Of a stretch of DNA of 12,574 bases, positions 1 through 6,444 are shown one piece after another; the first letter of the stretch is position 1; each line of letters opens with the position of its first letter. A model generated the notes under the pieces. The model had not been told where the DNA came from. It saw only the letters and a list, made by a program, of their open reading frames with translations, and made no database searches. This DNA is from an uncultured Rickettsiales bacterium. Its GTDB lineage: Bacteria > Pseudomonadota > Alphaproteobacteria > Rickettsiales > UBA1997. The position numbers and the translations under genes were made by a program. The stretch covers positions 1 through 12,574 of the forward strand of contig CATOLK010000023.1 in the NCBI GenBank assembly GCA_951801155.1. Direction: 5' to 3'.

Positions 1-40
1 AATTTTTATTTTTATGTCTTTCTTTTTTCATTAGATTTGT

Positions 41-155
41 TATTTCTTTGATTTTCCTTTATTTATGCCATTCCACATTAAGATTTTCTAGTAAGATAAG
101 CTTATAAGAAAATCTAATCTGGAATGACGTAAATAACAGAAAATTAAAGAATAAA
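41..155. repeat. Palindromic repeat element, copy A
   Basis: The arms at 41-89 and 107-155 are imperfect inverted repeats of about 49 bp. Both carry the core (G/C)CATTCCA followed by ATTAGATTTTCT, with a few mismatches and a one-base indel. The short centre (AGTAAG...CTTAT) can itself pair. The right arm read on the minus strand (TTTATTCTTTAATTTTC, then TTATTTACGTCATTCCAG) closely matches sequence at 7218-7337 and 7548-7600, so this is a dispersed family and not chance A+T pairing. No transposase is present. It resembles the non-autonomous palindromic elements of Rickettsiales genomes, but that family assignment is inference. Confidence 0.75.
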
Positions 156-278
156 AAATCATAAAAATAAATAAATTTAAAAATACTCAAATATTATTGA
201 TATCTATATAGTTTTATACAGAAGGTCTAGCCAATTGTTATTGAATTTCTCTTATAAATTATAAAAGAGGTTATTCTA

Positions 279-314
279 TTTTAAAAATATTTAAATATTT
301 AAATATTTTTAAAA
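279..314. repeat. Perfect 36-bp A+T palindrome
   Basis: Positions 279-314 read identically on both strands. An outer 8-bp inverted repeat (AATTTCTC at 244-251, GAGAAATT at 318-325) encloses it. It is all A/T and lies about 150 bp before the glycosyltransferase gene. It could be a cruciform or hairpin, or the decayed terminator of a gene left of the window. No T-run follows it on the plus strand. In DNA this A+T-rich, palindromes arise easily, so function is uncertain. Confidence 0.5.
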
Positions 315-396
315 AATGAGAAATTAAAAAATAAATACAAATAAGTTAGATTAAAAAGTATAAAAAACTGAGCAATACCTTTATTTTATTAAATAC

Positions 397-425
397 TTGA
401 CATTATAATCATTTATTTATTTACT
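397..425 (+). promoter_or_regulatory. Possible promoter of the glycosyltransferase gene
   Basis: A perfect -35 box TTGACA (397-402) is followed 17 bp later by TTTACT (420-425), which matches 4 of 6 bases of the -10 consensus. A perfect TATAAT (404-409) lies directly after the TTGACA and could instead serve as the -10 box of a promoter with a poor -35. Either puts the transcription start 30-50 bp before the ATG at 463. The choice cannot be made from sequence alone. Confidence 0.4.
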
Positions 426-462
426 TTTATAAAATGTATAAAAAAATAAAAGTTATAAACAT

Positions 463-1356
463 ATGATAAACAATAAAACCATATCTTTGGGAATTTTAAG
501 CTGGAAATCACCAAAAACACTTGAAAAGACGTTAACAAGTTATGAAAAACAAAATTTATTTTCCCTTTTTGATGAAAACATAATTTATTTTAATCAAATC
601 AGTGAGAATGACAAAAAAATAGCAAAGAAATTTAATTTACAGTATTATGGAAATAAAGAAAATCTTGGTTTTTTAGGTGGTATGGAAAATTTAGCAAAAA
701 GTATGAAATGCGAATATTTACTGATGTTACAAAATGATTGTCCTATTGTAGAAGACTTTAAAGAAGCAGAAAAACAAATTACAGAAGCTATTCAAATATT
801 AGAAGATAATAAAATTAATATAATGAGATTAAGACATAGATTTAAGGTCGGTGAAGGATTTAATGATGTAGAAAATTATTTAAAATATTATCCAGCTGTA
901 AAAATAGACAAAAATTTTATAGAAGAAGAATATTCAATTTTACAAAAAAATTTTAAAAATAATTTTAAGAAAAATATTTTAAGAATTTTAAGACCTTTTA
1001 AGAAAAAGCAAGTAATAGGCAGAAGTATTTATATAGAAGAATCACCAGATTTATTATTTCCAAAATACATAAAAAAATATAAAGATATTTTTATAGTTGA
1101 TTCGGCAGTAATCAACTTTACTGAGCAATCATTTTTGGTTAAAAAAGATTTCTTAATGTATCTGATTAATTATATAAAAAAACATCCTAAAAAAAGAACT
1201 TTAAATGGTTTTCAGGTCCCGGAGATAATATTAAATTGTTTCTGGTGGAGACATCAACATTTCAAAATAGGAGTAGGAAAAGGATTATTTACACATAATA
1301 GATTTGATGGTAGTTTTAGAAAAAACCATATTGCCTACGACGAATCTTCTGTATAA
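463..1356 (+). CDS. Family 2-like glycosyltransferase
   Basis: A predicted cytoplasmic sugar transferase of 297 residues that probably moves a sugar from a nucleotide donor onto a surface polysaccharide or glycolipid; donor and acceptor are unknown. The N-terminus has the GT-A pattern: strand KTISLGILSW (5-14), a helix, the NKENLGFLGGMENLA block (64-78) typical of nucleotide-sugar binding, then hydrophobic LLMLQNDC (86-93). QND sits where family 2 enzymes carry their metal-binding DXD or END. Residues 150-185 are very lysine-rich. The C-terminus is distinctive (WWRHQHFKIGVG about 261-272, then GLFTHNR 274-280) and may contact the acceptor. There is no signal peptide, and the ATG has no clear Shine-Dalgarno. 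It converges with the transglutaminase gene, leaving 26 bp and no strong terminator. The fold family is fairly secure, the specificity is not. Confidence 0.7.
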   Translation: MINNKTISLGILSWKSPKTLEKTLTSYEKQNLFSLFDENIIYFNQISENDKKIAKKFNLQYYGNKENLGFLGGMENLAKSMKCEYLLMLQNDCPIVEDFKEAEKQITEAIQILEDNKINIMRLRHRFKVGEGFNDVENYLKYYPAVKIDKNFIEEEYSILQKNFKNNFKKNILRILRPFKKKQVIGRSIYIEESPDLLFPKYIKKYKDIFIVDSAVINFTEQSFLVKKDFLMYLINYIKKHPKKRTLNGFQVPEIILNCFWWRHQHFKIGVGKGLFTHNRFDGSFRKNHIAYDESSV

Positions 1357-1382
1357 ATTTATGATATAATTAATATAATAAT

Positions 1383-2753
1383 TTAATTCAATAAAAATTT
1401 AGCTCCATTATCAATATCAATTTTTGTATCTTCAATTTTATCATAATAGGAAAATTTTACTCCATTTCTTACATCATTATATAAAAATATATGAGAAATT
1501 GGCAATTTTCCAGAATATATTCCCCAAGTTGGATCTATCGGTATCCATTGACTATTGTAATTAACCATAACCCAAGCATGATTTTCAAACTTTTTTTTAT
1601 CAAAACTATAACTTATTCCACTAATAGTTTTTGCTGCAATCCCAACACTTCGTAGTAAATCTTGATATAAAATAGCATAATGTTCACAAACACCAATTTT
1701 TTCATTTAATATTTCCATTGAAGTCATTTTTTTACCAACATAATTAATATTATAATTTATATTATCATGAACCCATTTAGCTATTTTAATATGGGATGGT
1801 AAATTTGTTTTATCTTGTATTAATATCTGATTTACTAAACTACTAAAAGTACTTATATATTCTTGATTAATATCAGTTGTTTCTTTATTGGTAAAATCAT
1901 TCATCCAATAAAAATTATTATAGTTATTTTGAATAATTGCTTTTATTGTAATAATAACTTTTTTTGAATAAAAATTTTTAAAATCTACATTAATATATTT
2001 ATCTTTGTCGAGAATTAAATCAGCTTCAGTAAAATTTATGTTATTTTGTTCCTGATTTGTTAATACTTGATATTTAATTACTTTATTATTTCCACCAGCA
2101 AAATTAAGCGGAATTTCTGCTTTAATGTTTTTTAAATCTCTATTGCCAGAAAATGTAAATTGACTAAATACTTCCCATTTTGCTTCTTTTTGTGTCATTT
2201 CAAAAACATCATAAAATCCTTTTTTATCAACAATGCCGGACCAATTATAAGTATAATCATAAATATTTTTTTTAAATTTTTCATTCAAAGAATAGATATC
2301 TAAATCTTTTATTGTTTTTACTAACAAAGTAGCATTGGCACCAGCTGCAAAATTTGGAATATCAACACTTTCTCTTCTAATATAAGGTATATTCTTAATT
2401 TCATCATTGATTTCATTATATTTTATCTTTAATTTTATAGACTGTTGATCAAATAACTTATCAAAATTTATTCTTAATTGATTATCTCCAAAAGTATAAT
2501 CAACTTTTTTTCCATCCAAACTTGATACTTCAATTATATTGATTTTTTGTTTTTTATCAAAATTAAAACCCCAAGAATAATGATAATAATTTTTTTCTAA
2601 ATTTTCAGCCTCCAAATCAAAAGTAATATCCACCTCCTGCCCATAATATGTAAAAATATTTTCCTGCGACCAATTTTTTATTCTTAAATCTGCAAAAACA
2701 GAACTTAAAAAAGCAAAATATATAAATATAAAAGTAATTTTTTTAATTTTCAT
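1383..2753 (-). CDS. Exported transglutaminase-like (cysteine protease fold) protein
   Basis: A 456-residue protein with an N-terminal signal peptide (KIKK, then hydrophobic ITFIFIYFAFLSSVF, cleavage likely near residue 21). Residues about 23-300 are beta-rich, as in the N-terminal domain of transglutaminase-like proteins (DUF3857-type layout, inference). The catalytic core is at about 320-425. The triad is complete: Cys356 in GVCEHYA, His392 in NHAWVMV and Asp407 in PIDPTWG. Members of this superfamily act as peptidases, amidases or crosslinking enzymes; a periplasmic or surface role is inferred and the substrate is unknown. A strong ribosome binding site (AGGAG at 2764-2760 on the minus strand, 6 bp before the ATG) supports the start. 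The receiver-like gene lies 24 bp upstream on the same strand, so the two are probably co-transcribed. Confidence 0.85.
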   Translation of the reverse strand: MKIKKITFIFIYFAFLSSVFADLRIKNWSQENIFTYYGQEVDITFDLEAENLEKNYYHYSWGFNFDKKQKINIIEVSSLDGKKVDYTFGDNQLRINFDKLFDQQSIKLKIKYNEINDEIKNIPYIRRESVDIPNFAAGANATLLVKTIKDLDIYSLNEKFKKNIYDYTYNWSGIVDKKGFYDVFEMTQKEAKWEVFSQFTFSGNRDLKNIKAEIPLNFAGGNNKVIKYQVLTNQEQNNINFTEADLILDKDKYINVDFKNFYSKKVIITIKAIIQNNYNNFYWMNDFTNKETTDINQEYISTFSSLVNQILIQDKTNLPSHIKIAKWVHDNINYNINYVGKKMTSMEILNEKIGVCEHYAILYQDLLRSVGIAAKTISGISYSFDKKKFENHAWVMVNYNSQWIPIDPTWGIYSGKLPISHIFLYNDVRNGVKFSYYDKIEDTKIDIDNGAKFLLN

Positions 2754-2777
2754 TTTTATCTCCTAAATTTTTTTAAT

Positions 2778-3128
2778 CTAAACTTTATTTTCTAAAAGTT
2801 TTTCAATTTTTTCATTTATCAAATTTTTATTTTTCTTATCAAATATAATTAAATCATCAACATACTCTCCCAATAATTTTGCTGCTATTCTATATTTATT
2901 CACCGTAGTATCACCTAAAATTTTTATATGACTATTTATTTTTCTTAAATCTTTAAAAACTATTCTTTTATTAAAATTTTGTTTTAAATCAAATATTATT
3001 AAATCGCAATTTTCTATTATTTTTTTTAATTGTGTAATATTGCTAAATTCTTCTACTTCGTATTTCTGTGTATCTATTAATTGTATTGCTTCTTTTAATA
3101 GAGTAGATATAGCTATTTTAGCCTTCAT
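2778..3128 (-). CDS. Receiver-like single-domain protein (degenerate response regulator?)
   Basis: A 116-residue protein with the alternating strand/helix pattern and length of a response-regulator receiver domain, and nothing else attached. DLIIFD (42-47) ends in Asp47, where the phospho-acceptor would be. IKIL (68-71), a helix, then GEYVDDLIIFDKK (87-99) resembles the usual last strand and its conserved lysine, followed by an amphipathic C-terminal helix. The N-terminal acidic pair that binds Mg2+ is missing (KIAIST instead), so phosphorylation is doubtful and a pseudo-receiver is more likely. There is no DNA-binding domain or signal peptide. It lies 24 bp upstream of the transglutaminase gene. 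The start has no Shine-Dalgarno, and a TATAAT lies only 15-20 bp before it. The fold call is inference from pattern only. Confidence 0.5.
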   Translation of the reverse strand: MKAKIAISTLLKEAIQLIDTQKYEVEEFSNITQLKKIIENCDLIIFDLKQNFNKRIVFKDLRKINSHIKILGDTTVNKYRIAAKLLGEYVDDLIIFDKKNKNLINEKIEKLLENKV

Positions 3129-3142
3129 TTAAAAAATTATGT

Positions 3143-3161
3143 ATTATAATGATATATTATA
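3143..3161 (-). promoter_or_regulatory. Possible minus-strand -10 boxes for the receiver-like/transglutaminase pair
   Basis: Two perfect minus-strand TATAAT hexamers (3148-3143 and 3161-3156) lie 15-33 bp before the start codon at 3128. The nearer one would give an almost leaderless transcript, which fits the lack of a Shine-Dalgarno. No good -35 box is visible, and such hexamers are frequent in DNA this A+T-rich. Confidence 0.3.
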
Positions 3162-3441
3162 TTAAAAAAAATTAAAAAAGCAATAGAATTGTTAATTAAA
3201 AAAAGCCTAAACAAAATAAAATAATTAAATAAACAACTTCTTTTATATTTATTGCTATTAAAATTCTTTTACAAATTATAAAAAAATTATTTTATTTTTA
3301 GATACTTAAATATTAAAATAAATTTATTCCAAATAAATTCAAATCTACGAACTATTCAAGTTTTATGAAATATTACAGAAAAATATATAAAAATACAGTT
3401 TTTTCTAAATGATAAAAACCAATAAAAATATAATTTTCCAC
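3162..3441. other. Divergent intergenic region, no gene seen
   Basis: This is most of the 370-bp gap between divergent genes. It is A+T-rich with no ORF of note. A 7-bp inverted pair AGCAATA/TATTGCT (starting about 3179 and 3249) is the only structure noticed and could be chance. It is expected to hold the regulatory sequences for both directions. Confidence 0.5.
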
Positions 3442-3472
3442 TTGTTTTTTAATTTTTAAAAATTACTATAAT
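3442..3472 (+). promoter_or_regulatory. Possible promoter of the small membrane protein-tilS-birA operon
   Basis: TTGTTT (3442-3447) and a perfect TATAAT (3467-3472) are separated by 19 bp, slightly longer than ideal. Transcription would start near 3479, about 20 bp before the first gene of the operon. Confidence 0.4.
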
Positions 3473-3498
3473 TAATATATAAATTTTATAATTAGAAG

Positions 3499-3699
3499 AT
3501 GCCATATTTAAATATACTTTTAACAATTTTAAGTTGCAGTGTTGTAATAAAATTAGTTATTCCTTTAATAGTACTTGCAGTTTTTACATATTTATATTTT
3601 ATAAAAGGCGGCGGTGGAATGGATTTTGGCGCAACCATGAGTCAAGTATCAGCTTTTTTTGCAAATATTGGTGAATATGTGAAGGGTTTTTTTAACTAA
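3499..3699 (+). CDS. Small single-pass membrane protein, unknown function
   Basis: A 66-residue hypothetical protein. Residues about 5-35 form one long hydrophobic segment (LNILLTIL, then IPLIVLAVFTYLYF). A tetraglycine hinge (37-40) follows, then a C-terminal amphipathic stretch (SQVSAFFANIGEYVKGFF). I do not recognise a family. The stop codon is only 6 bp before tilS, so the gene is likely the first in that operon and could influence tilS translation by coupling. AGAAG directly abuts the ATG, too close for a normal ribosome binding site. An internal ATG at 3619, after the purine-rich glycine codons, would give a 26-residue soluble peptide, but the long hydrophobic segment argues for the upstream start. 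It may be a real small protein or a leader ORF. Confidence 0.55.
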   Translation: MPYLNILLTILSCSVVIKLVIPLIVLAVFTYLYFIKGGGGMDFGATMSQVSAFFANIGEYVKGFFN

Positions 3700-3705
3700 A
3701 AATAT

Positions 3706-4974
3706 ATGGAAAAAGAAAAACAATTAATTTTATCTATAGATAAATACAAGAATATTTTACAAAATAAAAAAATAGTTGTAGCTGTATCTGGTGGAATTGA
3801 TTCTTTATCGCTGTTATTAATTACTAATGAATGGGCAAAAAGCAATAATTCAACAGTAATAGGTTTAACGATAAATCATAAATTACGGGAAGAAGCAGGG
3901 GCAGAGGCTTTATATATAAATAATTTATGTAAAAAATTAGGAATTGAACATTATATATTAACTTGGGAAGGGGAAAAGCCAACAACAAATATTGAAGCAA
4001 TAGCAAGAGAAAATAGATATAGATTAATCAAAGAGTTTTGCGACAAAAATAACATAGAATATGTTTTAATTGCTCATCATCTACAAGATCAAGCGGAAAC
4101 ATTTTTTATTAGATTATTTAGAGGCAGTGGAATAGATGGGCTTTCTTCAATGGAAGATATAACTAATTTATTTGGTATAAATATAGTAAGGCCATTTTTA
4201 AATGTAAAAAAAGAAGATTTGAAAGAATATTTAGAGACTAAAAATATAAAATGGGTAGAAGATTCAAGTAATTTTGATGAAAAATACTTGAGAAATAAAA
4301 TTAGAAATTTTTTAAATAGTTTTGAAAACAAAGAAGAAATTCTTAAAAGAATAAATTTGGCCGTAGAAAAAATAAATGTTACAAAAAAAATAATTAATGA
4401 TGAAATAGTTAAAATTGAAAATAAAACTATTGTTTTTAGTTCATTTGGAAGTTGCTCAATAAATAAAAATCTATTATTAAAGCAAAATGAAGAAATTATA
4501 TTGAAAATATTAGCCAATATTGCCATGAAAATTAGTGGAAATATTTATAAACCAAGGTTAGAAAAATTAAAAAGATTGTTAAAAAATATAAGAGAAAATG
4601 ATGATTTAAGATATACTTTTTATGGTTGTATCTTTGAAAAATTTAATGAAAAATTAATAATGGTTTATAGAGAATATAATTCTATTGATAAAGATGAAAA
4701 ATTAGTGTATAATAAAGAAATTATATGGGATAACAGATTTAGAATAGTTTTAAAAAAAAATGAAGAAAATTTGGCTATAACCCATATAAAAGAAGGTGAA
4801 TTTAACGAAATTTTGGAAAAAATTAGAAAAGAAAATTTTAAAAAGTACAAAGAAATGAAAGAAATAAGAGGAATAGAAAAAAAAATTTTTTATACTTTGC
4901 CGGTAGTAAAAAGAAATAGTGAATATTTACTTGAATATGGTGATATTGAAATAAATAATTTTATTAATCAATAA
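3706..4974 (+). CDS. tilS: tRNA(Ile)-lysidine synthetase
   Basis: TilS attaches lysine to C34 of the CAU-anticodon tRNA-Ile using ATP, so that the tRNA reads AUA and not AUG. This is essential, and important in an A+T-rich genome where ATA codons abound. The PP-loop ATPase motif SGGIDS is at 28-33 after VVAV, HHLQDQAET at 124-132, then the family signature FIRLFRGSGIDGLSS and RPFLNV (162-167) followed by WVEDSSNFDEKYLRNKIR (183-200). The C-terminal half (YGCI 306-309, YRE 321-323, IWDNRF 340-345, a TH pair and TLPVV) resembles the alphaproteobacterial, especially rickettsial, form as I recall it. The length of 422 residues is normal. There is no Shine-Dalgarno before the ATG; translation may be coupled to the 66-residue gene 6 bp upstream. 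birA follows 8 bp after the stop. Confidence 0.95.
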   Translation: MEKEKQLILSIDKYKNILQNKKIVVAVSGGIDSLSLLLITNEWAKSNNSTVIGLTINHKLREEAGAEALYINNLCKKLGIEHYILTWEGEKPTTNIEAIARENRYRLIKEFCDKNNIEYVLIAHHLQDQAETFFIRLFRGSGIDGLSSMEDITNLFGINIVRPFLNVKKEDLKEYLETKNIKWVEDSSNFDEKYLRNKIRNFLNSFENKEEILKRINLAVEKINVTKKIINDEIVKIENKTIVFSSFGSCSINKNLLLKQNEEIILKILANIAMKISGNIYKPRLEKLKRLLKNIRENDDLRYTFYGCIFEKFNEKLIMVYREYNSIDKDEKLVYNKEIIWDNRFRIVLKKNEENLAITHIKEGEFNEILEKIRKENFKKYKEMKEIRGIEKKIFYTLPVVKRNSEYLLEYGDIEINNFINQ

Positions 4975-4982
4975 TTTTTGAT

Positions 4983-5669
4983 ATGAAAATAATTAATTTA
5001 AAAGAAGTCGATTCAACAATGAATGTTGTGAAAAATTATGATTTTAATACTCTTGTAGTTGCTGAAAAACAAACTTTAGGTAGAGGAAAAGATGAAAGAG
5101 TTTGGGTTTCTGAAAAATCGAATAATATTTATATGTCAATACTAATTAATGCAAATAATGAAAAAATTAATTATTTTAACTATTCTTTTTTGAGTGCTAT
5201 TAGTATTCTAAAAACTATTGAAGTTTTAACTAATGGAAATGTTAATCTAAAAGTAAAATGGCCAAATGATGTTCTTATAAATAATAAAAAATTTTGTGGA
5301 ATATTATTGGAAAAAGATGGAAATAAATTGATTATAGGAATAGGAATTAATGTTGATAATTATCCTGAAAATGTTTTATTTAATGCAAGTAGTTTAAAAA
5401 AAGAAGGAATTAATTTAGAAAAAACTGATATAATAAATAAATTTGTGGAAATTTTTGAAAAATTTTCAAATAAACTACAAAATACAAATAATTTTGAAGA
5501 AATAAGGCAAATCTGGTTAAATTATGCTTATAATTTAGAAAAAAATATAAAAATTAGTGGAAAAAATGAGATAGAAGGTATATTTAAAGATTTGGATAAT
5601 GAAGGAAGTTTAATTGTAGAAGATGAAAATGGAAAAATTCATAAAATATTTTCTGGTGATATTTTTTGA
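4983..5669 (+). CDS. birA: Biotin--[acetyl-CoA-carboxylase] ligase (biotin protein ligase)
   Basis: Activates biotin with ATP to biotinyl-AMP and attaches it to a lysine of biotin carboxyl carrier domains (acetyl-CoA or propionyl-CoA carboxylase) in the cytoplasm. It is 228 residues long and lacks the N-terminal helix-turn-helix of E. coli BirA, so it is a class I enzyme that does not repress transcription. Visible motifs: EVDSTM (8-13), the biotin/ATP loop GRGKDER with Trp41 (33-41), KWPNDVLINNKKFCGILLE (92-110), GIGINV (119-124), and a short C-terminal SH3-like domain with EGIFKDLDNEGSLIV. It lies 8 bp after tilS with no ribosome binding site, so it is likely the last gene of that operon. 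It ends at TGA and no strong terminator follows. Confidence 0.93.
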   Translation: MKIINLKEVDSTMNVVKNYDFNTLVVAEKQTLGRGKDERVWVSEKSNNIYMSILINANNEKINYFNYSFLSAISILKTIEVLTNGNVNLKVKWPNDVLINNKKFCGILLEKDGNKLIIGIGINVDNYPENVLFNASSLKKEGINLEKTDIINKFVEIFEKFSNKLQNTNNFEEIRQIWLNYAYNLEKNIKISGKNEIEGIFKDLDNEGSLIVEDENGKIHKIFSGDIF

Positions 5670-5875
5670 TTAAACTCAAATTTTATTTAAAAATTTTTTC
5701 ATATTATAACTATAAAACTATGGTATAAGATTTTTTAGACTAAAAATAGATTAAAAAAGACAAAAGTTTTTAAAAAGAATATTAAAAATAAAAATATATC
5801 TAAAGGTAAAATTAAAGTTAGTAAAATTAATATTTATAAACTTTTTAAGTCATAAAACTTACTTATTATGTAAAA
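5670..5875. other. Intergenic region after birA, no gene seen
   Basis: A+T-rich spacer between birA and the glutamine-rich gene. I see no ORF, no convincing rho-independent terminator and no structured RNA. Confidence 0.5.
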
Positions 5876-5941
5876 TAATTGTTGACTTTTATATATTTAT
5901 AATGTAATTAATTAGACTAATGTAAAAATTATCAACAATTA
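5876..5941 (+). promoter_or_regulatory. Putative promoter/operator region of the glutamine-rich gene
   Basis: A perfect 10-bp inverted repeat, TAATTGTTGA (5876-5885) and TCAACAATTA (5932-5941), brackets the upstream region. The left arm overlaps a -35-like TTGACT (5882-5887). A perfect TATAAT lies at 5898-5903, but only 10 bp from TTGACT, so the two do not form one standard promoter. The right arm abuts the ribosome binding site AAAGGA. The pair could be an operator or, if transcription starts further upstream, an RNA stem near the ribosome binding site. Confidence 0.4.
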
Positions 5942-5952
5942 AAGGAAATATT

Positions 5953-6444
5953 ATGGCAGAAAGACAAGTTTTTCACATAGAACAAACTCTTATATTAGAA
6001 AATAATAGCTTACAATTCAACCAAAGTATACAAGTACCAAAACAAGAACAGCAATTTGAGCAACAGCAACAAAATATGCAACAATTTATGTTTAATCAAT
6101 TTAATTTGGCACAACAGTATATGTTTCAAGCACCTATGCCACAACAACAAATACAACAACAACCAGTACAACAGTTAATGCAGCAAGAACCTGAACAACA
6201 AGGATTTAACCAACAAGGATTTGAGCAGCAAGAACCTGAACAACAAGGATTCGAACAGGGAATAGCGGAACCATGGTTATTTGATCAACAACCAATGCAA
6301 CAACAATTAGAACAAGAAAATGATGAATTACAATTAAGAGAATGGAATTTTAATCAAATGATGCAAGATCCTCTATTTGAAAATGATAATTATCTTCAAA
6401 TTAATGATAATGATGATTTTGATCATAATTTTTTTAATTTTTAA
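5953..6444 (+). CDS. Glutamine-rich, prion-like low-complexity protein
   Basis: A 163-residue protein with 47 glutamines (29%) plus many Asn, Phe and Met and very few Lys/Arg. It has no signal peptide, membrane segment or recognisable domain. Residues 28-125 are runs of QQ/QQQ broken by Phe, Met, Pro and Glu. QQEPEQQGF occurs twice (77-85 and 92-100) as a 15-residue repeat. The C-terminus (about 139-163) changes to acidic/aromatic (many Asp and Asn, ending in FNF). It is predicted disordered or prion-like, possibly self-assembling or binding a partner; function is unknown. The start is supported by AAAGGA (5941-5946) 6 bp before the ATG, and the upstream region looks like a promoter, so it is probably expressed as a single gene. 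Non-coding stretches of 283 bp and 1.4 kb flank it. Unbroken frame and codon structure argue for a real gene. Confidence 0.75.
   Translation: MAERQVFHIEQTLILENNSLQFNQSIQVPKQEQQFEQQQQNMQQFMFNQFNLAQQYMFQAPMPQQQIQQQPVQQLMQQEPEQQGFNQQGFEQQEPEQQGFEQGIAEPWLFDQQPMQQQLEQENDELQLREWNFNQMMQDPLFENDNYLQINDNDDFDHNFFNF
6180..6251 (+). repeat. In-frame tandem duplication, 45-bp period
   Basis: 27 bp at 6180-6206 recur exactly at 6225-6251, a 45-bp offset equal to 15 codons. It encodes the repeated QQEPEQQGF of the glutamine-rich protein. The exact DNA identity points to a recent duplication or to ongoing length variation. Confidence 0.9.

Noticed and set aside
397..409. TTGACA directly followed by TATAAT as a complete promoter
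   Set aside because: The two hexamers are almost adjacent and cannot be the -35 and -10 of the same promoter; other pairings are given instead.
1357..1382. Bidirectional terminator between the convergent glycosyltransferase and transglutaminase genes
   Set aside because: Only a weak 6-bp A/T inverted pair is visible, no stronger than chance in this composition.
3824..4850. Minus-strand ORFs inside tilS (3824-4006, 4089-4526, 4665-4850)
   Set aside because: They are the antisense of a clear tilS gene, with Leu/Ile/Phe-rich low-complexity translations caused by A+T bias.
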